Below are positions 22,808 through 33,491 of a stretch of 33,491 nt of DNA, piece by piece. Numbering within the stretch: the first letter of the stretch is position 1; each line of letters opens with the position of its first letter. A program made the position numbers and the translations under genes. The DNA comes from Desulfovibrio sp. DV. GTDB taxonomy: Bacteria; Desulfobacterota; Desulfovibrionia; Desulfovibrionales; Desulfovibrionaceae. The notes beneath the pieces are model-generated. The model had not been told where the DNA came from and made no database searches. It worked only from the letters and a program-made list of their open reading frames with translations. The stretch covers positions 1 to 33,491 of the forward strand of contig NZ_MLBG01000043.1 of NCBI RefSeq assembly GCF_001936595.1, read 5' to 3'.

Positions 22808-24160
22808 ATGACGTCCGCGCCCCTTTCTGCATCCGGTGACGGCGTGCTTAAAAACGATTTCCGCCAACATCTGCTGCGCACCTGCCCCGAACAGGATCTG
22901 CGGCGCTGGTTCGATCCCCTCGACATCACGGCTGGCGAGGCGGACCGTTCTTTTTGCGTGGTCTTTCCCCACACCTACTTTGCCGCCTGGTTCGACGCCT
23001 CGGTCAAGGAACTTTTCGAGCGCCAGCTGGCCCAGTACCTCGGACCCGGACACACCCTGCGCTACCGCACCCGGGGCAGCCAGGCCGGCGCAGGCGCCGG
23101 TGCGCCGCACCAGCCGGCCGACGGGGCCGTGGTCACGGACTTTCCCTACGGCCATCGGTTCACCTTCGAAACCTTTCTGGCCAACGAGAAAAACGCCTTT
23201 CCCCTGGCCCTGGCCCGGGAAGTGGCCCGGGGCGGCGAGGTCCGCTACAACCCCTTTTTCGTGTGCGGCCCGTCGGGTTCGGGCAAGACCCACCTGCTGC
23301 GGGCCATTGCCAATGCCGTGGCCAAGGGCCAGTCCGGGAGCAGCGTCTTTTTCGGCTCCGTGGCCGATCTGCAGGGCCTCTACGCCGATCCCCGGCGGTC
23401 GCGCCCGGAAATCCGGGCCGATCTGGCCGGCCATGACTGGCTTTTCATCGACGAACTGACTGACATTGCCCGGGCCCCGGATCTGGAACAGGAACTGATC
23501 GGCGTCTTTAACGCCTTCCACGACGCCGGCCGGCAGATGGTCTTTTCCAGCCGCGAACGGGCCGCCTCCTGCGACTTTCTCGATCCCACCTTCCGCTCCC
23601 GCCTGGAATGGGGTCTTCTGGTCCATCTCAAATCCCCGGACCTGTCCGTGCGCAGCCAGTTTGTCGAGCAGGTCAACAAGGACAAGCGCCTGGGCCTGTC
23701 CCGGGAGCAGACGTTGACCCTGGCCAGCCGGTTCGAGGGTTTTCGCCGGCTCGAAGGCGTGCTCCTGCGCATCGAGGCCTTTCGCCAGCACGCCGGCGGC
23801 GAACTCTCGGAAGCGGAGTTCTCGCGCCATATCCGCCTGTCTGAAGACAAGAAGGTCCCGGAGTTGACCCCGGAGCGGGTGCTTTCGGTGTGCGCCGAGC
23901 ATTTCGGCATCCCGGCCCGGGACATCACCGGCCCGGGCCGCAAAAAGGAACTGGTCTTTGCACGGCAGGCGGCCATGGCCCTTTGCCGCTCGCTCCTTGG
24001 CATCTCGTACCCGGCCCTGGGCAAGATTTTCGGCGGCAAGGACCACTCGACGGTTCTGTATTCGATCAGAAAATTCCAACAAATTCTGGATGATAACCAG
24101 GATACGAAACTTTTGTTCCGCCAATTGTCCAAAAAGTGTCGTCAGGGAGGCCCGGCATGA
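22808..24160 (+). CDS. dnaA: Chromosomal replication initiator DnaA
   Basis: Binds DnaA boxes and opens the replication origin. The start is ATG 22808, without a clear Shine-Dalgarno; GTG 22844 (GVLKND, with GGTGA just upstream) is an alternative. The 450-residue protein has an N-terminal domain I (about 14-85), a very short linker (about 86-108), an AAA+ core and a C-terminal domain IV. Walker A is GPSGSGKT (154-161). Walker B is LFIDEL (212-217), with Asp-Glu where DnaA proteins usually have Asp-Asp. TFRSRLEWGL (261-270) holds the arginine-finger region. GGKDHSTVLYSIRKF (409-423) is the DnaA box-recognition signature. The gene is followed by dnaN. Confidence 0.97.
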   Translation: MTSAPLSASGDGVLKNDFRQHLLRTCPEQDLRRWFDPLDITAGEADRSFCVVFPHTYFAAWFDASVKELFERQLAQYLGPGHTLRYRTRGSQAGAGAGAPHQPADGAVVTDFPYGHRFTFETFLANEKNAFPLALAREVARGGEVRYNPFFVCGPSGSGKTHLLRAIANAVAKGQSGSSVFFGSVADLQGLYADPRRSRPEIRADLAGHDWLFIDELTDIARAPDLEQELIGVFNAFHDAGRQMVFSSRERAASCDFLDPTFRSRLEWGLLVHLKSPDLSVRSQFVEQVNKDKRLGLSREQTLTLASRFEGFRRLEGVLLRIEAFRQHAGGELSEAEFSRHIRLSEDKKVPELTPERVLSVCAEHFGIPARDITGPGRKKELVFARQAAMALCRSLLGISYPALGKIFGGKDHSTVLYSIRKFQQILDDNQDTKLLFRQLSKKCRQGGPA

Positions 24161-24346
24161 GCCATGCGTCGGCCGTCTGTTCCCTCCGTGCCTTGGCGGT
24201 CGGTTCCGGAATCGTTTTTTTCACAGGATATCAACGTGTTATCGCACCAGCGAACATAGCGACAGCCCCTACTACTCCTACAACTCTCAATCCTTCTTAT
24301 CCTTGAAGACGAAAGGCGTCGCGCCCCGCACGCCAAGGAGACATCC
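24161..24346. other. dnaA-dnaN spacer with origin-like elements
   Basis: TTTTTCACA at 24217-24225 fits the relaxed DnaA box TTWTNCACA. After a GC-rich stretch, CTA-CTA-CTC-CTA at 24269-24280 reads on the complement as consecutive 3'-GAT/GAG-5' trinucleotides, the pattern of DnaA-trios. A pyrimidine/AT-rich part (24281-24305) follows. Together this is a plausible unwinding element, but only one good box is present. Confidence 0.4.
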
Positions 24347-27951
<3,605 letters not shown>

Positions 27952-27996
27952 AGGGCACATGACGCGCCGCAACCGGCATATTGAAACCGAGCGGGT

Positions 27997-28073
27997 CCGG
28001 GGAGGCAATCCCCCGGGGGCAGCGCCGTCCGGGGAGACTCTCCCCGGTCGGAGGACCGACGACTCCCCGTTTT
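27997..28073 (+). promoter_or_regulatory. Structured gyrB-gyrA spacer, possible attenuator
   Basis: Hairpins are possible at 27997-28002/28011-28016, 28029-28036/28040-28047 (8 bp, loop ACT) and 28047-28051/28056-28060. CGGGGAG at 28030-28036 could instead pair with CTCCCCG at 28063-28069, which is followed by TTTT (28070-28073). That alternative stem would be a terminator, so the two pairings are mutually exclusive. Confidence 0.4.
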
Positions 28074-28086
28074 ACTGGAGCATACT

Positions 28087-30528
28087 GTGAGTGATACGAT
28101 CCATATCGAGGAAGAGCTTAAGAAGTCCTATCTGGAATACTCCTTAAGCGTCATCATCGGCCGGGCCATTCCGGATGTGCGCGACGGACTCAAACCCGTG
28201 CACCGGCGCATTCTCTACGCCATGCACGACCTGTCCAACTCGTACAACCGGCCCTACAAGAAATCCGCCCGCGTCGTCGGTGACGTCATCGGTAAATACC
28301 ATCCCCACGGCGACCAGTCCGTGTACGATGCCCTGGTGCGCATGGCCCAGGATTTCTCCATGCGCGACGCCATTGTCGACGGCCAGGGCAACTTCGGCTC
28401 CATCGACGGCGACGCCGCAGCGGCCATGCGATACACTGAAGTGCGCATGTCGCGTCTGGCCGGCGAGTTTCTGGCCGACATCGAAAAAGAAACCGTCGAT
28501 TTCCGCCCAAACTACGACAACAGCCTGCAAGAGCCGGCCGTGCTGCCGACCAAGGTGCCAAACCTGCTCTTAAACGGCTCCTCGGGCATCGCAGTCGGCA
28601 TGGCCACCAACATCCCGCCCCACAACTTAGGTGAGCTCTGCGACGGCCTGCTCCACCTGCTCGACAACCCGACCTGCCCGGTCACCGACATCATCGGCCT
28701 GGTCAAAGGCCCGGACTTCCCCACGGCTGCCTCCATCTACGGCGGCAAGGGACTCATCGAGGCCTACACCACCGGCCGCGGCAGCATCAAAATCCGGGGC
28801 CGGGCCGAGGTTGAAGAGCGCAAGAAGGACTATGTCTCGGTGGTCATCCGCGAGATTCCCTATGCGCTCAATAAATCCTCGCTGGTGGAAAAGATCGCGG
28901 CCCTTATAAACGACGGCCGCATCGAGGGCGTGTCCGACCTGCGCGATGAATCCGACCGCAAGGGCATCCGCATCGTCCTTGATCTCAAAAAGGGCATCAT
29001 CCCGGACATCGTCATCAATGCCCTGTACAAGTACACGCCCCTTGAGACCTCCTTTGGCATCAACATGCTGGTGGTGGCCGACAACCGCCCGGCGTTGTTA
29101 AATATCAAGCAGATGCTCGAGCACTTCCTGACCCACCGTCGGGACGTGATCCTGCGGCGCACCAAGTTCGATCTGCGAAAGTCCGAGGAGCGCGCCCATA
29201 TTCTCGAAGGCCTGCGCATAGCGCTCGATAACATCGACGAGGTCGTGGCCATCATCCGGGCGTCCAAAAACGCCGTGGAAGCCCGGGAACGGCTGATGGA
29301 GCGCTTTGCCCTGTCCGAGCGCCAGTCCCAGGCCATCCTGGACATGCGCCTGCAGCGCCTGACCAACCTGGAGCGGCAAAAGCTCATCGACGAGTACAAT
29401 GAGCTGATCAAGCTCATCGAATACCTGCGCTCGATCCTGGAAAACGACGAGGTGCTGCGCGGCGTCATCCGCGACGAGATCACCGAGATCCAGACCCGCT
29501 ACGCCACCCCGCGCAAGACCGAGATTCTCGAAGATCTGGAAGGGATCAACATCCTCGATCTCATTCCCGACGAGGACGTGGTTATCACCCTGTCCCGGCG
29601 CGGCTATATCAAGCGCACCCGCATCGACAATTACCAGCAGCAAAAGCGCGGCGGCAAAGGCATTGCCGGCGTGTCCACCTCTGGCGACGACTTTGTCCAG
29701 TCCTTTTGCGCCACCACCAACCACCAGCAACTGCTCCTTTTCACCAACCTCGGCCGCATGTTCATGCTGCCGGTGCACCAGATCCCCGAAGGCCAGCGCA
29801 CGGCCAAGGGCGCCCATATCGCCAACCTGCTCCCCATGGACAAGGAAGAATTCGTGGCCACGGCCCTGGCCATCCGCGAATTCTCCGAGGAACGCTATTT
29901 CCTCTTTGTCACCCGCAAGGGCATGGTCAAGCGCACCTGCACCGACCTCTACAAGAACTGCCGCTCGACCGGCATCATTGCCGTGGGGCTCAAGGAAAAC
30001 GACGAGCTCCTGACGGTCAAAGAGATCGACGACGAGACCGAAGTGCTGCTGGCCACCAAGCAGGGCCTGTCCAACCGCTTCCACATTAGCGGCGTGCGCC
30101 CGACCGGCCGCGGCGCGGCTGGTGTGAAGGGCATTGCCCTCAAGGGCCAGGACCGGGTGGCAGCCGGCGTGGTGGTCACGGGCGTGAGCCGTTCCGAGGT
30201 GCTCACCATCTCGGCCAACGGCTACGGCAAGCGCACCTCCATCGAGCACTATCCCCTGCGCAATCGCGGCGGCTCGGGCGTCATCAACATGCGGGTGACC
30301 CCCAAGACCGGGCAGGTCATTGGCGCGGTGATGGTGGCCGACGGCGATGAGATGCTCCTTCTGACCTCGGCCAACAAGATCATCCGCCTCTCGGTCAACG
30401 GCATCTCCACGGTTGGCCGGGCCACCCAGGGCGTCATGCTGGTGCGCATGGACGAAAACGATACGGTGGCCGGCTTTGATCTGGTCGACCCCAGTGAACT
30501 CGAACGGTGCCCTGTTTCCGACGAATAG
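28087..30528 (+). CDS. gyrA: DNA gyrase subunit A
   Basis: DNA-cleaving subunit of gyrase. The start is GTG 28087 with GGAG at 28077-28080. The 813-residue protein has the winged-helix core ([15 protein letters not shown]), the quinolone region [12 protein letters not shown] (70-81), and catalytic Tyr116 in [11 protein letters not shown]. The C-terminal beta-pinwheel carries a GyrA-box, QKRGGKG, near residue 520. That box identifies gyrase rather than topoisomerase IV. At the position of E. coli Ser83 it has Gln77, while the Asp87 equivalent (Asp81) is kept. The following TPR gene overlaps its 3' end by 22 nt. Confidence 0.98.
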   Translation: MSDTIHIEEELKKSYLEYSLSVIIGRAIPDVRDGLKPVHRRILYAMHDLSNSYNRPYKKSARVVGDVIGKYHPHGDQSVYDALVRMAQDFSMRDAIVDGQGNFGSIDGDAAAAMRYTEVRMSRLAGEFLADIEKETVDFRPNYDNSLQEPAVLPTKVPNLLLNGSSGIAVGMATNIPPHNLGELCDGLLHLLDNPTCPVTDIIGLVKGPDFPTAASIYGGKGLIEAYTTGRGSIKIRGRAEVEERKKDYVSVVIREIPYALNKSSLVEKIAALINDGRIEGVSDLRDESDRKGIRIVLDLKKGIIPDIVINALYKYTPLETSFGINMLVVADNRPALLNIKQMLEHFLTHRRDVILRRTKFDLRKSEERAHILEGLRIALDNIDEVVAIIRASKNAVEARERLMERFALSERQSQAILDMRLQRLTNLERQKLIDEYNELIKLIEYLRSILENDEVLRGVIRDEITEIQTRYATPRKTEILEDLEGINILDLIPDEDVVITLSRRGYIKRTRIDNYQQQKRGGKGIAGVSTSGDDFVQSFCATTNHQQLLLFTNLGRMFMLPVHQIPEGQRTAKGAHIANLLPMDKEEFVATALAIREFSEERYFLFVTRKGMVKRTCTDLYKNCRSTGIIAVGLKENDELLTVKEIDDETEVLLATKQGLSNRFHISGVRPTGRGAAGVKGIALKGQDRVAAGVVVTGVSRSEVLTISANGYGKRTSIEHYPLRNRGGSGVINMRVTPKTGQVIGAVMVADGDEMLLLTSANKIIRLSVNGISTVGRATQGVMLVRMDENDTVAGFDLVDPSELERCPVSDE

Positions 30529-31313
30529 GCCGGGCCCTGCTGTCCGCCTGCCTGGCCTGTCTGCTGACAGGTCAGGCAGGCTGCGGCACGCCTGCGCCGG
30601 GCACTGAGGACCAGGTGCTGGAAACGGCCCGCCGGGCCTTTCTGGACAGCCAGTTCCTGCGCGCCGAGACCGCCTACCAGGCCTACCTCCAGACCTTTCC
30701 CCAGGGGGCATCCCGGCTCGAAGCCTGGAAACGGCTGGCCGACATCGGCCTCGATGTCCGGGAATCGCCGGACAAGGCCGCTTCGCTTCTGGAAGCTGCG
30801 CTGCTGGAGTATGCCGCCGAGCCGGCTGTTGCCGCCGATCTGTTGACCACGGCGGCCCAACTGCGTTTTTCCCGCAAAGACTATCCCAAGGCCCTGGCCC
30901 ATTGCCAGGCCGTGCTGACTCTGCCAAACGCCCCGGAGGCCAAGGTCTTTGCCTGCACGCTTCTGGCCGCCCGGGTCGATCTGGCCCAGCACAACGAGAA
31001 TCAGGCCCTTGCCCGGTATGAATCCTGCCGCCGGGCCGCCCTGCCAGGCGATGACAAGGCCCGCTGCACCCTGGCCCAGGCCGAACTCCTTGGCCGCATG
31101 GAGCGGACCGGGGAAGCGGAACCGCTTTTGCAGGCAGTTTTCGATGCGGCAACAATTGCCCCGGCCCTTCGCGCCCAGGCCGGATTCGTTTTGGGCCAAC
31201 TCTACGAAGCCCGCCAGGACAAGGCCGCGGCTTTGGCTGTGTACAAGGCTGTGCGGCCGCTGCACCCCAATCCCTTGGTCGTGGACAAACGACTCGAATC
31301 CCTTCAAAATTGA
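30507..31313 (+). CDS. TPR-containing probable lipoprotein
   Basis: The probable start is GTG 30507, 22 nt inside gyrA, with no clear Shine-Dalgarno, so coupling to gyrA translation is likely. The 268-residue product begins with a hydrophobic signal (ALLSACLACLLTGQAGC). Candidate lipidation cysteines are in QAGC or CLAC, but neither is an ideal lipobox because the -3 position is not Leu or Val. The rest is helical. Repeats resembling tetratricopeptide units include FLRAETAYQAYLQTFPQGASRLEAWKRLADIG, DYPKALAHCQAVLTLPNAPEAKVFACTLLAARV and GQLYEARQDKAAALAVYKAVRPLHPN. It probably scaffolds protein contacts at the periplasmic face of a membrane. Partners are unknown. Confidence 0.75.
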   Translation: MPCFRRIGRALLSACLACLLTGQAGCGTPAPGTEDQVLETARRAFLDSQFLRAETAYQAYLQTFPQGASRLEAWKRLADIGLDVRESPDKAASLLEAALLEYAAEPAVAADLLTTAAQLRFSRKDYPKALAHCQAVLTLPNAPEAKVFACTLLAARVDLAQHNENQALARYESCRRAALPGDDKARCTLAQAELLGRMERTGEAEPLLQAVFDAATIAPALRAQAGFVLGQLYEARQDKAAALAVYKAVRPLHPNPLVVDKRLESLQN

Positions 31314-31358
31314 TTTGCGTCCGTCTTGTCCGTACGACAACGTACTTGCCAGGGGAAA

Positions 31359-31388
31359 TTGACGACGTTTGCGCCCCCCTGATACCCT
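31359..31388 (+). promoter_or_regulatory. Weak candidate promoter for the PilZ gene
   Basis: TTGACG (31359-31364) and TACCCT (31383-31388) are 18 nt apart, giving a good -35 and a poor -10. It ends 29 nt before the ATG at 31418 in the 104-nt spacer. A small GTACG/CGTAC hairpin lies just upstream at 31332-31345. Confidence 0.3.
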
Positions 31389-31417
31389 AGAGCATCCTTA
31401 CGCCGGATCGGAATCAC

Positions 31418-32293
31418 ATGGTCTTGGATTTGTTCCGAAAAATGAAATCCTCCAAAGAGGATGAGCAGGGTCGCCGGCGAAACGCCGCCATCCTCGATCT
31501 GGCTTTGACCCAGCGCTCCAAGATCCATGTGCAGTTTGACGCCAAAGACAGCAACCTGACCGGGGTGACGGCCACGGTCATGGCTGTCAACGACGCCGGG
31601 TTGGTGCTGGAACTGGGCGGGGTGGCCAGCCTCAAAGACCGGTTTCTGGGCCGATCCATCACATGCTATTTCCGTATCGTTGAACACGAAGACCGCCACC
31701 GGGAAATTTTTTACAATTTTTCCGCCGACATCCTTCGCATCCGCAACTACGCTGATCGCCCGCCACAGATCGCGGTGGCCTTTCCGGCAGCCTTAAACGG
31801 GGCGCAGCGGCGAAAAAGCCTGCGCATGCGGCCGGATTTCCAGCAATTTTCCCATGTGGCCATCTGGAAATACGATGCCAGCGGCGGATTCGACATGGCC
31901 AAGCCCACGGTCGGCCACAGCCATTTCAAGGCCGGCCAGGCCCATATCGACAATATTTCCGCCGGCGGCCTGCGCTTTCGCCTCAAGCGCCAGCACGTCA
32001 AGGACAGCGCCCTGGAACCGAAAAAGGGCGATCGCTTCATTATTTTTTTCACCTTCCAGGACAAGGTCCCCAAGCTGCGGGAAGAATACTGGCTGGTGGC
32101 CAAAGTCAACAATATCCAGCCTGATCCGGTCTCGGGCGAGATTGCCCTGGGCCTGGAATTTGTGGCCAACGGCGTGCGCCAGGAATCCGGCAAGGTCGAA
32201 TGGTCCAAAATCGAAGACAATGTCATCGACGACATGGCCCAGCGCATCTATCTGTGGCATGTTTCCCTCTATCGCGACCGGGGTCTGGCTTAA
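31418..32293 (+). CDS. PilZ-domain c-di-GMP receptor protein
   Basis: ATG 31418 has only a weak GGAA site. The 291-residue protein has an N-terminal domain (about 30-120) that may be the YcgR-type flagellar-brake domain: beta-rich, with SKIHVQFDAKD and NDAGLVLELGG. A C-terminal PilZ domain follows, with QRRKSLRMRP (130-139) supplying the RxxxR motif and HIDNISAGGLRF (177-188) supplying the D/NxSxxG motif. These are the two c-di-GMP binding signatures. It is cytoplasmic. It may act on motility, since flagellar genes lie elsewhere in the window, but no direct link is visible. It is transcribed in the same direction as gyrA and coaBC. Confidence 0.85.
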   Translation: MVLDLFRKMKSSKEDEQGRRRNAAILDLALTQRSKIHVQFDAKDSNLTGVTATVMAVNDAGLVLELGGVASLKDRFLGRSITCYFRIVEHEDRHREIFYNFSADILRIRNYADRPPQIAVAFPAALNGAQRRKSLRMRPDFQQFSHVAIWKYDASGGFDMAKPTVGHSHFKAGQAHIDNISAGGLRFRLKRQHVKDSALEPKKGDRFIIFFTFQDKVPKLREEYWLVAKVNNIQPDPVSGEIALGLEFVANGVRQESGKVEWSKIEDNVIDDMAQRIYLWHVSLYRDRGLA

Positions 32294-32338
32294 AGGCCAT
32301 CCGGTCTGTCACCGGCCCCTTGGCCCAGGAATACCGCC

Positions 32339-33491
32339 ATGCAGACCAGTCATCTCGATTTTACCGGCTATATGGGCCGGCGCGTCCATCTTGGCGTCAC
32401 CGGTTCCGTGGCTGCCTACAAGGCCTTGCCGCTCCTTCGCCGGCTGCTGGCCAGCGGGGCCGGCGTCGGCGTGACCCTGACCGAGGCCGCCCGACAGTTT
32501 GTCACCCCGCTGGCCTTTGAGGCCCTGGGGGCCGATCCGGTCTATACCGCCCTTTTCAACCACGACGCAGCCAATTTTGCCCATCTGGCCCCGGCCCAGT
32601 CGGCCGATCTTTTGGCTATTGTGCCGGCCACGGCCAACACCCTGGCCCGGCTGGCCCACGGACTGGCCGACGACCTCCTGTCCTGCCAGGCCCTGGCCTT
32701 TACCGGACCCATCCTGTGCGCCCCGGCCATGAATCCCCGGCTGTGGCAGGCGGCCGCCACCCAGGGCAATTGGCGCACCCTGCTCGAACGCGGCGTCATC
32801 GGCATCGCGCCTGAGTGCGGCCCCATGGCCTGCGGCGAGTCCGGCCAGGGCCGTCTGGCTGCTGACGAGGCCATTTTCGCCGCCATGCTGCGGGCCATCA
32901 CCCCGCAGGATATGGCCGGCAAACGGGTGCTGGTGAGCCTTGGCCCCACCCAGGAATATTTCGATGCCGCCCGGTTCTGGTCCAATCCCTCCACCGGACG
33001 CATGGGAGCCTGCGTGGCCATGGCTGCCTGGCTGCGTGGGGCCTCGGTCACGGTCGTTTCCGGCCCGGTCTCCTGGTGGTTTCCCGACGACGTGCGCGTT
33101 TTGCCGGTGGTCAGCGCCGCCCAGATGTACGCCGCCTGCCTCGATGTCTGGGCCGAATCCGACTACGGGGTCATGGCCGCGGCTGTGGCTGATTTTTCGC
33201 CCAAGGCCCATCCCGGCGGCGGCAAATTCAAGAAAGACGCAGCCAAGGACGGTCCCCCTCTGGAATTTCTCCCCACCCGTGATATCCTGCTCGCAATGGG
33301 TGGCGTCAAAACGCCCGGCCAGTATCTGATCGGTTTTTGCGCCGAGACCGACAACCTGGAAGAAAACGCCCGGGGCAAGCTCGCCCGGAAAAAGTGCGAC
33401 GCCATTATCGCCAACCCCATCGGGCGCAGCGACACCGGCTTTGCCAGCGTCTCCAACGAGGCCCTGGCCCTTGACGCCGAGGGTCGCCAGG
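32339..33491 (+). CDS. coaBC: CoaBC bifunctional coenzyme A synthesis protein, 3' partial
   Basis: Joins cysteine to 4'-phosphopantothenate (CoaB) and decarboxylates the product with FMN (CoaC). ATG 32339 has AGGA at 32327-32330. The frame is open to the window edge, so about 384 residues are visible. The CoaC half has GVTGSVAAYKALPLLRRL, the ADLLAIVPATANT block, APAMNPRLW (the family PxMNxxMW with Leu for Met), and the CGPMACGESGQGR segment with Cys160 and Cys165. The CoaB half has GPTQEYFDAARFWSNPSTGRMG, divergent from the usual GPTxExIDxVRxxSNxSSGxMG. The late block IIANPIGRSDTGFASVSNEALAL is normal. The C-terminus is outside the window. Confidence 0.95.
   Translation, partial: MQTSHLDFTGYMGRRVHLGVTGSVAAYKALPLLRRLLASGAGVGVTLTEAARQFVTPLAFEALGADPVYTALFNHDAANFAHLAPAQSADLLAIVPATANTLARLAHGLADDLLSCQALAFTGPILCAPAMNPRLWQAAATQGNWRTLLERGVIGIAPECGPMACGESGQGRLAADEAIFAAMLRAITPQDMAGKRVLVSLGPTQEYFDAARFWSNPSTGRMGACVAMAAWLRGASVTVVSGPVSWWFPDDVRVLPVVSAAQMYAACLDVWAESDYGVMAAAVADFSPKAHPGGGKFKKDAAKDGPPLEFLPTRDILLAMGGVKTPGQYLIGFCAETDNLEENARGKLARKKCDAIIANPIGRSDTGFASVSNEALALDAEGRQ

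Noticed and set aside
22782-22811. Nine-codon leader peptide MTENIVAAR overlapping the dnaA ATG
   Set aside because: The ATGA overlap is attractive, but there is no ribosome site upstream of the mini-frame and no regulatory codon pattern.
22334-24124. 596-residue minus-strand open frame
   Set aside because: It is antisense to dnaA and overlaps the start of the DUF39 gene; the composition is typical of a shadow frame.
24239-24247. TTATCGCAC as a second DnaA box
   Set aside because: Only the first five positions match TTATCCACA; the last four do not.
29098-31155. 685-residue minus-strand open frame
   Set aside because: It is antisense to gyrA and the TPR gene, both of which have family evidence.

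Overview
The window is a GC-rich (mostly C/G third positions) stretch of bacterial chromosome. It most likely comes from a sulfate-reducing member of the Desulfovibrionaceae. The evidence is the dnaA-dnaN-gyrB-gyrA block, a DUF39 homocysteine-biosynthesis gene, a fliL-fliN-fliO-fliP-fliQ flagellar run, an FmdB zinc ribbon coupled to purB, and protein sequences that read like that family. The species assignment is inference. Both ends cut a gene: a spore-photoproduct-lyase-like radical SAM gene on the left and coaBC on the right.

Layout. (1) 1-2104, plus strand: SPL-like radical SAM protein, a hypothetical protein, a lipoprotein, and a textbook terminator. (2) 2105-9605, mainly minus strand: repeat-rich spacer, a small XRE regulator with a homopolymer frameshift, a GT-like hypothetical, a DUF4239 membrane protein, a secreted hypothetical, a LysR regulator facing a small CxxC membrane protein, and topA. 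(3) 9751-14254, plus: era, tandem repeats, yggS, then fliL-fliN-fliO-fliP-fliQ. (4) 14495-22608, all minus: a TIM-barrel protein, a membrane-anchored protein, a Csd6-like L,D-transpeptidase with extra NTF2-like domains, pyrE, purB, fmdB, a 37-residue basic protein, and the DUF39 gene. (5) 22808-33491, all plus: dnaA, dnaN, gyrB, gyrA, a TPR protein, a PilZ protein, and coaBC. Transcription switches from minus to plus at about 22.6-22.8 kb, as expected close to a replication origin.

How the genes work together. dnaA, dnaN, gyrB and gyrA (with topA further left) are replication initiation, clamp and supercoiling functions. Several genes are tightly packed and probably translationally coupled: fmdB/purB and dnaN/gyrB by ATGA overlaps, fliN/fliO and fliO/fliP by short overlaps, gyrA/TPR by 22 nt, and the transpeptidase/anchor pair by one base. 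pyrE heads a cell-envelope operon.

The most unusual non-coding signal is a dispersed, strand-consistent 3' module. A purine tract and a CCTCCGGCGGC box are followed by a CCAAAGGG/CCCTTTGG hairpin. It sits 10-70 nt after the stop codons of six genes, always in the sense orientation of the gene, and where the genes lack a T-tract terminator. Other points are an A7 frameshift in the XRE gene, a FliM-like motif inside FliN, a candidate DnaA-trio origin element between dnaA and dnaN, a palindrome at the putative fmdB-purB start site, and a hairpin abutting the Shine-Dalgarno of the basic mini-protein. I saw no tRNA, rRNA, CRISPR array, insertion sequence or prophage.
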